64,000 nucleotides of DNA from assembly GCF_000427965.1 (NCBI RefSeq), contig NZ_ATZA01000013.1, positions 41,953-105,952 of the forward strand, written 5' to 3'. The notes beneath the pieces were generated by a model. It saw only the letters and a list, made by a program, of their open reading frames with translations. It did no database searches and was not told the origin of the DNA. The stretch's first letter is position 1; each line of letters begins with the position of its first letter. Below, piece by piece: positions 18,088 through 26,739 of the stretch. This DNA comes from Olivibacter sitiensis DSM 17696 (lineage in GTDB: Bacteria; Bacteroidota; Bacteroidia; Sphingobacteriales; Sphingobacteriaceae). The position numbers were made by a program, and so were the translations under genes.

Positions 18088-20760
18088 TTATTTCGTCTTT
18101 GCCTGTCTAAATTGGTAGACGTATCCCAGTAAAAAATATTGCCTTAATACATTGCTTTCATAGTAATAAATGGAGTTGGCCGAGCCTCCTCTGTAGACAT
18201 TGTTGTTTTGGTTCAGCATATCAAAGGCGCTAAGCTTGATTTGACTATCGTTCTTGAAGTTGTAATACAGCGATGTGTTCAGTAGATGATAGGATTGGTT
18301 GTTGGATATGCCACCTGCCTGATTGCGCAGGTTATAGCTGCATTCCAGTGTTAGCCCCTTTATTTTGTTGGCAGTAGCACCTATACCTATTTGGTGAGTT
18401 GCGTAGTTGATGTCCCTGAAATTATCGTTCTGGACCGAATTTTTGTTTGAGTTCCATCCAAACTGGTAGGACGGGGAGATTCCTAGCCATTGTTGCCAAG
18501 ACAGCGTGAACTCTTGGCGCCACGTGAAGTTCAAGTTGCTAGACTTGTTTTCAATGTCATTGATGGTGGTATATTGTTGGTTCAAATTGGCGTTTAGATT
18601 GGAGGATGCGTTGAGATGCCACGATTTTCCCAGGTTTATCCTTCGGCTGACATTAGTTCCCATGTACATCCGGTCTGTTCCCGGGGCTTGATATTGCCGA
18701 GATACGCTACGGCCATTGGTCAAATCCCTATTTGTCGAATACCCAACGGATTTATCTTGCATCATATAATTGCCATAAACATAAAATCCACCTTTCATGC
18801 CGTACTTGGAATAGTTGACGTTGAATTGTTCTGTCTTGATGTTGTCAAAATCGGTGGAAGCTAGCGTATAGTACAGGTTATTGATGCGGTTGTCTACGGT
18901 CTGTATGCTGTAAAGGCTGGGGCCCTGAACTCGCTGTTCATATTTTAGGGTGAAGCTGTTGTAGCGCAGTTGGGCTTCGGGAAGCCAATATTGCTTGTCG
19001 ACTTTGCGGCTTGGCAATACACCGAGGTAATCAAAGTCATTGCCGCGCCATAGCGTAGAAATGCCTCCATTTAAGGATATCCGTTTAGTAATGAGCCAAG
19101 TTAATAGGCCACCGGTAATATATTCCGTAGAGTGGAAGAGGAGGTCGTTTTGTAGGGAAGACTCTGTGTCATTTATAGCGTGGATATGTTCCTTCCTGTT
19201 AGTCCTGTTATAGATCAGTTGACCAAAAATATCTGTGCGGAACTTTTCGCTTAGTGGAATTAATGTGTTCAGCCGCACGTTGCTGTTGCGGTTGTCGTTA
19301 GGAGACCAGTTGGTGATCAGTTGATTCGTTTCAGAACCACTTTCGCCAAATATTGCCGTGTATTGCTGTGTTTCGGAGTTGTTTCTACTGTCCATGATGG
19401 ACTGCGAATAGTTAAGGGATAGGACCGCCTTTTTGTAATAGCTTTTCTCTACATAGAAGTTGTGGCTATAGTCTATGCTGTTGCCAGCGCTTTTTGAATT
19501 GTTGCGGTTGGTGTTGAGTGCGCTTGTGGGATCTGCTAGGTCATTGATGTTCGCGTTGGCAGATGTATTCCGGTTAAGGCCTAGTTTTGGTTCGAAACGC
19601 AGGAAGAATGTGGTGTCAAATTTATGTTGAAATTTGCCATTCAGCGTATGCCGATGTTCCCGCCTTTCGTTATTTGAATTGTTCTTGCTGAATTGGGTGG
19701 TGCTACCATAGTCGGTTTCCGACTCCGACAGTGTGTTCTGTACACTGTTTTTGTAGGCATAGAGGTACATGAGGTTCAATTTGGTGACCTTGCCCCAATC
19801 GTAATTCACGTTGGTTCCCCCTGAAATATCATTCCCCACGCCAAAGTAGTTGGCGCCCCCGAAGTTTCCAAATCCGAAGTTCTCCGATCTACCTAGGCCT
19901 GCATGTTGCGAAAGCTCGCTGTAGTCAAAGGACTGCCGGTTGATGTTGTTCCCAAAGCCAATAAGGCTGATCTGTAGGGTATCCCTAAACGTGTTCAAGA
20001 GCGCACCGGCTTCGTACCGGTCACGCGAGCCACCACTGGCGTAGGCTTTTCCAAAATCCGTGCGCACAAGTGCACGTTTGAATTTCAGGTTGATGCTAAT
20101 GGGCAGGTCATTCTCGTTGTCTACAGGCCTTTTGGAATCGCCCTTGTCCCTATACACCTGCACCGTCTGCACCATATCTGCGTCGAGGTTTCTGGTGGCG
20201 ATGCGTAAATCCTGGGCGAAAAATTCCTTTCCGTTCACCTTCACGGAGCTGACTTCCTTGCCCTCATAATAGATGGTGCCATCTAGGTTGACTTGTAGGC
20301 CAGGGAGTTGCTGCAGCAACGCCTCCACATTGGCACCCGGGCGTGTTTTGAAGTAGTCCGTATTATACTCCAGCGTATCTTGATTCATGCGTATAGGTGG
20401 CTGCCCCACATCGATCACTACCTCGTCCAACAGTTGCTCTTCCAGCAGCAAATTCTCGAAATCTTTGCTGCTTTCATTTGGTAGAACGAAAGTTTGCCGA
20501 TGCGCGTTGAGGCCTACGTGACTGATGACCAAAAGAAGCTTTTGGTTTATCGGGAGACGGTACATTTTAAATTGGCCCTTGTTGTCCGTGAGCGTGTAGG
20601 ACAATACCGTGGAGTCGCTCGCGTTGATAACGGATACCGTAGCCTTTTCTATGGGTTCGTTATTTGCGCGGTGGGCAAGGCCCGTGATAGATCCTTTGTT
20701 TTGGGCACGCAGGTAGCAAGACGAAAGTAGCAAGAGTAGTAGGACAAGGGTTGATCGCAT
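18088..20760 (-). CDS. Large outer-membrane beta-barrel protein, TonB-receptor-like (OMP_b-brl_3 type)
   Basis: 890-aa outer-membrane protein. Signal peptide about 1-20, a carboxypeptidase-regulatory-like domain (SITGLAHRANNEPIEKATV to about 100), a plug-like segment (about 115-215: DTLEYNTDYFKTRPGANVEALLQQLPGLQV and GKEFFAQDLRIATRNL), then a barrel to the C-terminus. This set matches the TonB-receptor-like barrel family that is not SusC: no SusD partner is nearby and the plug lacks the SusC-type ANGVI..TTK motif. Flanked on one side by a C39-like protein (16 bp upstream) and on the other by a CPPC thioredoxin (29 bp), so it is co-transcribed with them. It may export or import the product these enzymes act on. 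Confidence 0.85.
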   Translation of the reverse strand: MRSTLVLLLLLLSSCYLRAQNKGSITGLAHRANNEPIEKATVSVINASDSTVLSYTLTDNKGQFKMYRLPINQKLLLVISHVGLNAHRQTFVLPNESSKDFENLLLEEQLLDEVVIDVGQPPIRMNQDTLEYNTDYFKTRPGANVEALLQQLPGLQVNLDGTIYYEGKEVSSVKVNGKEFFAQDLRIATRNLDADMVQTVQVYRDKGDSKRPVDNENDLPISINLKFKRALVRTDFGKAYASGGSRDRYEAGALLNTFRDTLQISLIGFGNNINRQSFDYSELSQHAGLGRSENFGFGNFGGANYFGVGNDISGGTNVNYDWGKVTKLNLMYLYAYKNSVQNTLSESETDYGSTTQFSKNNSNNERREHRHTLNGKFQHKFDTTFFLRFEPKLGLNRNTSANANINDLADPTSALNTNRNNSKSAGNSIDYSHNFYVEKSYYKKAVLSLNYSQSIMDSRNNSETQQYTAIFGESGSETNQLITNWSPNDNRNSNVRLNTLIPLSEKFRTDIFGQLIYNRTNRKEHIHAINDTESSLQNDLLFHSTEYITGGLLTWLITKRISLNGGISTLWRGNDFDYLGVLPSRKVDKQYWLPEAQLRYNSFTLKYEQRVQGPSLYSIQTVDNRINNLYYTLASTDFDNIKTEQFNVNYSKYGMKGGFYVYGNYMMQDKSVGYSTNRDLTNGRSVSRQYQAPGTDRMYMGTNVSRRINLGKSWHLNASSNLNANLNQQYTTINDIENKSSNLNFTWRQEFTLSWQQWLGISPSYQFGWNSNKNSVQNDNFRDINYATHQIGIGATANKIKGLTLECSYNLRNQAGGISNNQSYHLLNTSLYYNFKNDSQIKLSAFDMLNQNNNVYRGGSANSIYYYESNVLRQYFLLGYVYQFRQAKTK

Positions 20761-20776
20761 GGCAAAAGGTATTGTG

Positions 20777-21337
20777 TCAATTGGATGTATAGGTGAGTAT
20801 ATCTGTTCCCCGCATCTGTCGGATGATTTCCTTTGTGTTCGTGAGCTCCAGCACTTGATCGTCTTCGTAGGCCCTGCTGTAGCATACGTAATCGCCCTGG
20901 GCGGTCTGACGGTCTATCACGTAGATATGCCACATCGATGGGCCAGATACGAGCGATACGATGACTTTTCTGCCTTCGGACAGCTCTTTATCAATGGTGG
21001 CAAATAATCTATTGATGGGGAAGTCGGGTGACCGACGATCTTTGAAGCGGTGGGTAAAGGTGAGACCATGGATGGTTTTTCCATCAAAATTGGCAAAAGA
21101 GCCATCCGTTTTGTTTTTCCATTGTTGTTGAAAGTCATAGAAGCCAGTACCTACTTTTCGGTTGAACTTTAAAACCATTTCCACAGACGAGGGGATACAG
21201 GACATGGCATAGATTTGTTTATGCTTCTGCACGGTGGGTAGGATAGAACCACCCTTTTGTGCCCATAGCTGGGGCTGTGCCGATAGGAGGACAAATAGCG
21301 CTATTAGTGTAATACAAGATTTTAGATGCGTAGTCAT
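20777..21337 (-). CDS. C39-like papain-fold protein, secreted
   Basis: 186-aa protein with a signal peptide (about 1-27). The pattern ...YAMSCIPSSVEMVLKF (Cys47 followed by a helix) and SGPSMWHIYVIDRQ (His137) with a downstream G-rich strand resembles the Peptidase_C39_2 / papain-like cysteine protease fold. Unlike bacteriocin-exporter C39 domains it is a stand-alone secreted protein with no ABC transporter. It could be an active cysteine peptidase or an inactive binding version. Position between a TlpA-like protein (22 bp) and the barrel protein (16 bp) shows a four-gene operon. Fold call is moderately sure; substrate unknown. Confidence 0.65.
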   Translation of the reverse strand: MTTHLKSCITLIALFVLLSAQPQLWAQKGGSILPTVQKHKQIYAMSCIPSSVEMVLKFNRKVGTGFYDFQQQWKNKTDGSFANFDGKTIHGLTFTHRFKDRRSPDFPINRLFATIDKELSEGRKVIVSLVSGPSMWHIYVIDRQTAQGDYVCYSRAYEDDQVLELTNTKEIIRQMRGTDILTYTSN

Positions 21338-21359
21338 CTTTCTTTGTCGATTAATAAGT

Positions 21360-22940
21360 TTATGGCTTTGCTAAAGCTTTCTCCAGTTCATTTTCGTTTT
21401 TCGGCATATTTAGCAGTTCTATGGCCCTTGGTGCGTTATTATTTGCGATAGTGCCATCCCTATTGATGATCAAGTAGTGTGGAATGGCCTTTATTCGATA
21501 GGCTTCTATGGCGGGATTCCTAGACCAGCCGGGGGCAATGAGGTTGATCCCGTCCAACTTGTACTTTTCCAGTGCCGCCTTCCATCGCGCCTCGTCCACA
21601 TCGACACAGATGTTCATAAACACCACATCTTTGTCCTTATAAGCCTCATGTAGCTTGGGAACCGCTTGTTGAATGTCTTGTATGCAAGGGCCACAGTAAA
21701 CACCCCAAAAGTCGATGTATACTACTTTTCCCCTGAAATCGCTCAGATTCACCATCTTGCCATTTGTATCCATTAAAGCGAGAGGTGGCGCCTGAAGGCC
21801 TGGTTTTAGTGCTTTGGCTGCTTGGTACGAGTTGCTTAACAAGGACCTGAAATATGCGGTATGAATATCTGGTGAAAATTTTTCAAAGGCATTTTCTGCT
21901 AAGGCAAAGCTGTCATAACGGAAGGAACGGCTGACGATGTTGGCAACGAACCAGTCACGCATCAAAATCGAACTGGTGCTGCCCCACACCCTATAAATAC
22001 TTTGATATAGTGAGCTAGTGAGTTGGTAGCTGGATGGATAACTGTAGTCGTTGACAACGATATTGAACGGCCGGCTCATCCTTACATAAGTATAGATAAA
22101 ATCGCGGTATGCCGGAACGTGACAAAACCATGCTTCGCTTTGAATCCTATATTGGGGGCCTAACGATAGTATGGGATAAGCCATGACCATCGCATGATTA
22201 ACTTTATTATATGTAGTGTCAATGGTTAAGTCTTTTTTCCCGAGCAGCCCAGCATCGTTGAGCAATTGGCAATATTCGAAATATCGTCCAACGAGAAGAC
22301 CTGCAAAAGGTTTTTTACCTTCGTCCGAATGGTCTAATATAAGTTGAACTTCTTGGTTGAACAGATCATTGATTTTGTCAAATTTCTCTTGTTCTGTCCA
22401 TATCTGCCTGTTTTCCCATAGTGTGCTTTGTAAAGTTAGGTTCGGTTTTCTAAATCGTTGGTACAAATCCCATTGCACACTAAGAATGGGGTTGCGATGC
22501 GTGTTGTTGCTATGGGCGGAAAAGGTATTCTGGAAGTCTGCTTCATCCCATTGGATTTCCAAGGTGTCGCTCTCGCCTACGCTAAAGGTAATGGCGTCAC
22601 CGTTAAGGTATAAGTATATATCTTGTTCTAGTATAACAGGGAAACTTTTTTCAAAGTGGCCGTCTTTGTCAACTGGTACCGCCATTCGTTCATTGTCACC
22701 AAAACCCGTGATGACAAATTCAAAGAAATCACGTTTGAATTGTTTTGCCTGACCTTTGATGACGAACTGACCAGGCGTTCCAAAATCCTGCAGCAGCGAA
22801 TCCAAGCTTGCAGCTGACTCGTTTTGAGCGATAGTTGGCAAGCATGAAAACACAAGGATAATGATCGACAGTAAGATGGATAGGAAGTTTATCGAGCAAG
22901 GGGTTTTTGACAGTAGCGGTCGATTATAAGTTGTTTTCAT
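21360..22940 (-). CDS. TlpA-like thioredoxin-fold protein (526 aa)
   Basis: First gene of the four-gene unit. Signal sequence with a long hydrophobic stretch at about 18-38, a middle region of about 350 residues starting with a beta-rich DUF4369-like part (FVIKGQAKQFKRDFFEF), and a C-terminal AhpC/TSA-Redoxin domain with LSDFRGKVVYIDFWGVYCGPC (quoted in part) giving active-site Cys416-Gly-Pro-Cys419, then AIPHYLIINRDGTI with the cis-Pro loop. The other thioredoxin of the operon has CPPC, so the two may work at different redox potentials. A GTTAAC pair at 11-bp spacing lies about 95 bp upstream. Confidence 0.85.
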   Translation of the reverse strand: MKTTYNRPLLSKTPCSINFLSILLSIIILVFSCLPTIAQNESAASLDSLLQDFGTPGQFVIKGQAKQFKRDFFEFVITGFGDNERMAVPVDKDGHFEKSFPVILEQDIYLYLNGDAITFSVGESDTLEIQWDEADFQNTFSAHSNNTHRNPILSVQWDLYQRFRKPNLTLQSTLWENRQIWTEQEKFDKINDLFNQEVQLILDHSDEGKKPFAGLLVGRYFEYCQLLNDAGLLGKKDLTIDTTYNKVNHAMVMAYPILSLGPQYRIQSEAWFCHVPAYRDFIYTYVRMSRPFNIVVNDYSYPSSYQLTSSLYQSIYRVWGSTSSILMRDWFVANIVSRSFRYDSFALAENAFEKFSPDIHTAYFRSLLSNSYQAAKALKPGLQAPPLALMDTNGKMVNLSDFRGKVVYIDFWGVYCGPCIQDIQQAVPKLHEAYKDKDVVFMNICVDVDEARWKAALEKYKLDGINLIAPGWSRNPAIEAYRIKAIPHYLIINRDGTIANNNAPRAIELLNMPKNENELEKALAKP

Positions 22941-23034
22941 GGTTGTGGGAACAATGTTTCACTAAAATACTCACTTCCTAAAGGATTCGTTTCTCATTAC
23001 TAATGTACTGTATTAAAATAATGATAGTATGACT

Positions 23035-23052
23035 GTTAACTTTCTGTTAACG
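23035..23052. promoter_or_regulatory. Two 11-bp-spaced GTTAAC boxes upstream of the thioredoxin operon
   Basis: GTTAACT (23035) and GTTAACG (23046) have the same period as the boxes before the SusC genes. The 22941-23215 stretch holds no gene. Confidence 0.35.
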
Positions 23053-23215
23053 TTTTACGGTTGAGTCGTCTCTATGTACGAGTGTTTAAAGAAATCATCA
23101 TTGGTTGGTGTCTTTATACAGCATTTGTCCGACTTAACCCCGTGGACGGGTTTTAGTTCATCTTATCTCAACGTATTGAATTCGTAATTGGTATTTCGTG
23201 TTCTTTGAGTGTTAT

Positions 23216-23263
23216 CCGATTTGCTCCAGGGCGGCGAATTGGTGTTTTATATGAGCGGGAAAA
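23216..23263 (+). repeat. 48-bp direct repeat, copy 2 (orphan GH92 3' end)
   Basis: Exact copy of 16176-16223. In the GH92 frame it reads DLLQGGELVFYMSGK and then Lys-stop, so it is a true gene end without the gene. It marks the far edge of the 7.04-kb segment that holds the thioredoxin/C39/barrel operon. Confidence 0.95.
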
Positions 23264-23284
23264 AGTAGCTTTTTAACAAGGAGT

Positions 23285-23417
23285 TGTCCGAAAAGTAACA
23301 CGCATCGTCATTCCGATTGGCGCGTAGCGGAATCTATATGTTTGAATTTCATGTTTTTAGATTTCTCGACTACACCTTGTTTCGCTCGAAATGACGCATA
23401 GACAGACTTTTCGGACA
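23285..23417. repeat. Intergenic inverted-repeat element with GTCCGAAAAGT ends
   Basis: The ends TGTCCGAAAAGT (23285) and ACTTTTCGGACA (23406) are 12-bp inverted repeats. Inside, CGTCATTCCGA and TTCGCTCGAAATGACG form a second inverted pair. The design is the same as the element at 63643-63712: outer 11-12-bp arms around a TCATTTCGAGCGAA core. It follows the end of the gene 23446-24210 on the minus strand and may act as terminator. Confidence 0.6.
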
Positions 23418-23445
23418 GCCTCTTGCTTTTCTGGACATAGTGGTT

Positions 23446-24210
23446 TTACTGCTGAACTCTCGTCCCCTTCAATTTAATCTCTGCTTCGTTTTGCAGATCC
23501 GTGTTTAGGGTTTTGATAGCCGCTTTGTTCAATTCAAACTTTGCCCAATCTCTGCCCGTAAGGGAAAGTTGTCCCAACTGACTAGTACTGTCTATAGTAG
23601 CTACCGCTTGGCCATCCATATCAAGCGCTATGGATTTAATAGCTAAATCATTGAAATGTATCCGTCCCGCCTTTCGCATTTCGATGTGTAGGCTATCTTC
23701 TCGAAAGCCATCGAGCGTTATTTTGCAACCAAAATAGACGGTCTCGGAGCTTGTATTATTCCCCTTGCCATGGGTAACGGTAAAGGCAATGCCTTCGTTC
23801 GATACGTCTTTTAGACTGTTGAGATAGATGCTTATGTTTCCCCTTTGGTTGGCAAGATGCCAAAGCGAATCCAGATTGTCGGGAATGTTTTTTGCATAGC
23901 TTATGGATAATGTTTCTCCTTCCTGCTTTACCACGATAGGGAGGCCTTTGGTGATATCGGCATGGGCCACGGTGTCATATTTGATGAGGATGTCTAGTTC
24001 CGATAAAGGACCTTTTAGCGCTACCTTTGAAATACCGGGAGCGAGATCTGTTCTTTGCATTTCTTTCTTGCCCAAGTCCGCTGCGTAAATGTCGTTCCGA
24101 ATGGTATAGTCTCCATGATCGATTTTGTACTTCAGGGCAAAAGCATTGATGAAAATGGCCGATAGCAAGAGCACTCCAGTCGCTATCAGTAATATATTGC
24201 TGGTTTTCAT
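23446..24210 (-). CDS. Membrane-anchored beta-helix-like protein of unknown function
   Basis: 254 aa. One N-terminal membrane segment (about 5-25) followed by a repetitive beta-rich extracytoplasmic region with alternating short strands (SIALDMDGQAVATIDSTSQ), which resembles the putative auto-transporter adhesin head (DUF2807) type, though the match is not certain. It is the last gene of the ABC-permease-GntR unit, starting 2 bp after the GntR stop. In such YtrA-like operons an accessory envelope protein is common. Function not known. Confidence 0.6.
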   Translation of the reverse strand: MKTSNILLIATGVLLLSAIFINAFALKYKIDHGDYTIRNDIYAADLGKKEMQRTDLAPGISKVALKGPLSELDILIKYDTVAHADITKGLPIVVKQEGETLSISYAKNIPDNLDSLWHLANQRGNISIYLNSLKDVSNEGIAFTVTHGKGNNTSSETVYFGCKITLDGFREDSLHIEMRKAGRIHFNDLAIKSIALDMDGQAVATIDSTSQLGQLSLTGRDWAKFELNKAAIKTLNTDLQNEAEIKLKGTRVQQ

Positions 24211-24212
24211 GT

Positions 24213-24590
24213 CTATTTGTTTTTATACGTGGCGGTTATATAGCTATTGTACTTTTCTCGAATCTCTTCCAATGGAATCCCTAGAAGGTATATTTTGCGA
24301 AAAAAGATTGGTAATTCTTCCTGCATAAACTGTTCGCGCTGCTGCTTCTTGATCAATTGGTGCGAGTTCGGACTTACAAAGAAGCCAATGCCGCGTTTGT
24401 TGAATATAATATCAGCCTGCTGCAATTGTTCGTAGCTGCGCATGACCGTATTGGGGTTTACCTCTAGCTCGGTCGCCGTTTCTCGTACAGAAGGGATCTT
24501 TTCGTTTATCTCCCATTTTCCCAATAGGATCTGTTCGCTCATATAATTGGCAATTTGAACATATATGGCTTCGTTGTTTCTAAATTCCAT
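24213..24590 (-). CDS. GntR-family regulator, YtrA type
   Basis: 125-aa transcription repressor. ATG 24590 gives MEFRNNEAIYVQIANYMSEQ, the usual start of this short GntR class; a longer frame starts inside the permease gene. The winged helix includes IPSVRETATELEVNPNTVMR and a following YEQLQQADIIFNKRGIGFFV. There is no large effector domain, only a short C-terminal helix, as in the YtrA subfamily. It is encoded in the operon of an ABC transporter and very likely represses it through the palindrome at 26216-26241. Confidence 0.9.
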   Translation of the reverse strand: MEFRNNEAIYVQIANYMSEQILLGKWEINEKIPSVRETATELEVNPNTVMRSYEQLQQADIIFNKRGIGFFVSPNSHQLIKKQQREQFMQEELPIFFRKIYLLGIPLEEIREKYNSYITATYKNK

Positions 24591-24592
24591 GC

Positions 24593-25375
24593 TTAGACCT
24601 CCTTTTCCTTTAATTTGAAAAATGCCGTTGCCCATAGGAGCAATGCAAGGACAAGCAAGGCACTTTGTCCAAGCATCTCGACATTGTCGAAGCTGACGCT
24701 TGCCCAACCCTGCTCACTCATGGTATTTAAGGGGAACAAAGGAAAGGGCGTGGAATTGCTGCCAAAAATGGCAAGTGTAATCCGATGATTGGTATAGATA
24801 TATGCGCCTACCGAGGCAAAGACGATAAGCGCTGAGAAAATGACCGATCTTTTAGGTATACTGATGGAACCCAGAAACGCGGCACTGTGGATCAATACAT
24901 ATAGTAGGAACAGCCAATTTACGGGGACGGAACCTGGATTGGTAAAGATGTTGAAATAGGTGTTTTCTATCCCCAGATAATAGGAAACCGATTTGAACAC
25001 GAGGAATTGCGTGGCGTGAAATACGGCAAAATGACAAAGGGCAAAGCCAACACAGGTAACCAGCCAGTGTAAGCAATATTTTTCTAGCGTAGAGGCGGGG
25101 AGCATCAGCATGGATATGCCAGAGCGCGGCAGGTGGTATTCCTTAAAGGTACTACCGGCAAAGATAAAACCTCCGAGATAGAGCGAAACGAAGTAAGTGA
25201 CGGCTTGTTCGTTGATGTCAACCGTTTTTCTACCGCCAGAGTAGGTCATAAAGGCAAAGACAACGCCTAATATCGCAATAAACACAATGAGACTGATGAT
25301 GTAGGTTTTGGCATTTTCGTTGAAATGTTTGCGGAGCAAATAGCCAAAACGTGCTATGTCAAAGATATCGTTCAT
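24593..25375 (-). CDS. ABC transporter membrane subunit (ABC-2-like)
   Basis: 260-aa polytopic protein with about six membrane segments (for example 22-42, 60-80, 105-125, 155-172, 180-200, 235-252). It overlaps the ATP-binding gene by 4 bp and ends 2 bp before the GntR start. It has no recognised signature of its own; the role is taken from context and hydrophobicity. Probably an exporter involved in envelope stress or resistance, as for other GntR(YtrA)-controlled ABC systems. Confidence 0.7.
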   Translation of the reverse strand: MNDIFDIARFGYLLRKHFNENAKTYIISLIVFIAILGVVFAFMTYSGGRKTVDINEQAVTYFVSLYLGGFIFAGSTFKEYHLPRSGISMLMLPASTLEKYCLHWLVTCVGFALCHFAVFHATQFLVFKSVSYYLGIENTYFNIFTNPGSVPVNWLFLLYVLIHSAAFLGSISIPKRSVIFSALIVFASVGAYIYTNHRITLAIFGSNSTPFPLFPLNTMSEQGWASVSFDNVEMLGQSALLVLALLLWATAFFKLKEKEV

Positions 25376-26214
25376 GATGGCTGTTGGTTTAAGTGATGGA
25401 TTAAAGATTGGTTATCGGATATAACAGCGTTGAAAAGCAGTTCGAGGTCTGGCTTGCTGTTCCAGTTATTGTCATTGGTGGCTATGCCCAATGTCCCCCT
25501 ATATGTTTCTTCAGCATAGAGCGACTTTCCGCCAATTTCTTGATCAAATAGACCAAAATACAACTGCTTTCCGAGGTCTTCATAGCTTTTGTTCAGTACA
25601 ATTCGCCGATCGTGCAAAATGAGTACACTGTCTATCAGGTTGTCCAGATCGCGCACTTGGTGCGTGGAAATAAGTATGCATCGGTCGTCGCTGAAAGCAT
25701 TGGCTATCACCTTCCGGAATTTTGCCTTGGAAGGTATATCCAGCCCGTTCGTCGGTTCGTCCATAATCAATACCTGCGTATTGCAGGCCAAGGCAAAGGC
25801 TATCATGAACTTTTTCTGCTGGCCAAGAGATAAATGGGTGAGCTTGCTGTCTTGCGGTACCTCAAAATCTGTGAGGTAGGCATTGAGCTGTTCATGGTCA
25901 AAGTTAGGGTAAAAAGGAGCGGTACCTTTTACAAAGTCTTTCGCTTTGGTATCCGGTACATAGATTTCTTCAGCCAAATAATAAAGCTGTTGCAGGAAAG
26001 CAGGTTGCCGGCGTTTGGGGGTCATGGTATTGATCGAACATGTCCCTGCCTTGGGATACGATAGTCCTGCAATGTTCTTTAACAGGCTAGTCTTTCCGGC
26101 ACCGTTCTTTCCGAGCAGGCCGTAAATGTGGCCGGGCGAAAGCTGTAGATTGAGGTCTTCAAAAAGAAGTTTTTTCTTCTTGTAACCGAAGCTAAGATGA
26201 GAGAGCGATATCAT
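25372..26214 (-). CDS. ABC transporter ATP-binding protein
   Basis: 280-aa nucleotide-binding subunit. Walker A LLGKNGAGKTSLL (about residues 34-46), ABC signature LSLGQQKKF, Walker B VLIMDEPTNGLD and the switch His in STHQVRDLD. First gene of a four-gene minus-strand operon (ATPase, permease, GntR regulator, envelope protein) with tight overlaps. The operator at 26216 touches the start codon region. Substrate unknown. Confidence 0.95.
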   Translation of the reverse strand: MISLSHLSFGYKKKKLLFEDLNLQLSPGHIYGLLGKNGAGKTSLLKNIAGLSYPKAGTCSINTMTPKRRQPAFLQQLYYLAEEIYVPDTKAKDFVKGTAPFYPNFDHEQLNAYLTDFEVPQDSKLTHLSLGQQKKFMIAFALACNTQVLIMDEPTNGLDIPSKAKFRKVIANAFSDDRCILISTHQVRDLDNLIDSVLILHDRRIVLNKSYEDLGKQLYFGLFDQEIGGKSLYAEETYRGTLGIATNDNNWNSKPDLELLFNAVISDNQSLIHHLNQQPS

Positions 26215-26215
26215 A

Positions 26216-26241
26216 TAGTGTATTAGTTAAATAGTACACTA
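26216..26241. promoter_or_regulatory. YtrA-type operator at the head of the ABC operon
   Basis: Near-palindrome TAGTGTATTAG...ATAGTACACTA: 7-bp outer arms TAGTGTA/TACACTA plus symmetric inner TA steps. It starts 2 bp upstream of the first start codon. The GTGTA..TACAC outer arms match what GntR proteins of the YtrA type bind. Confidence 0.65.
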
Positions 26242-26739
26242 CAAATGTAGATATCTTGGATATAAAAGCAAATGTTTTTGAAATAATTTTTTTGAACTGC
26301 CAAAGAATGCGGCAGTCGAAGGAAAACATAGTCCAAAATAGCGCATGGATACATGCTGTTTTGTATAAGCCTTATGGTCATCAAGTCAGCGTTTTAGGTT
26401 GATGAAATTACCCGAAAATGGGTATTGCTAATCTGTGAAAAAGAAATTAAATTGACCTCTGCGGAGATCAGCCTGTCGGTCAGGTAGAAAATAGCTGTTC
26501 TGTTTCCATAAACGTGTTTCATCTGGGTAGGAAAATTCTTTTCAGACACAAACAAGAGGATGGACAGGCAGGCGATTCGACCGGATTTGAATGGTTTTGG
26601 CATCAGCCGATGGACGTAGATGATGGCTTGATATCGATACAAGCAATCACATGGTCGTATAATTAATTGTAGTAGTAGGTGGTAGCGCAATAACAAACAA
26701 GACAACACAATCTCAAACAACTTAAATCAACAACATCAG
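26242..26739. other. Gene-poor interval
   Basis: About 500 bp between divergent genes. A reading frame on the minus strand (26394-26720) has no recognisable domain and no good start, and only a small hairpin (around 26297-26318, arms ACTGCC/GGCAGT) stands out. I see no supported gene. Confidence 0.5.

Noticed and set aside
26394..26720. 108-codon open frame on the minus strand
   Set aside because: Partly protein-like at its end but no start context, no family and overlaps the leader of the next gene; evidence too weak.
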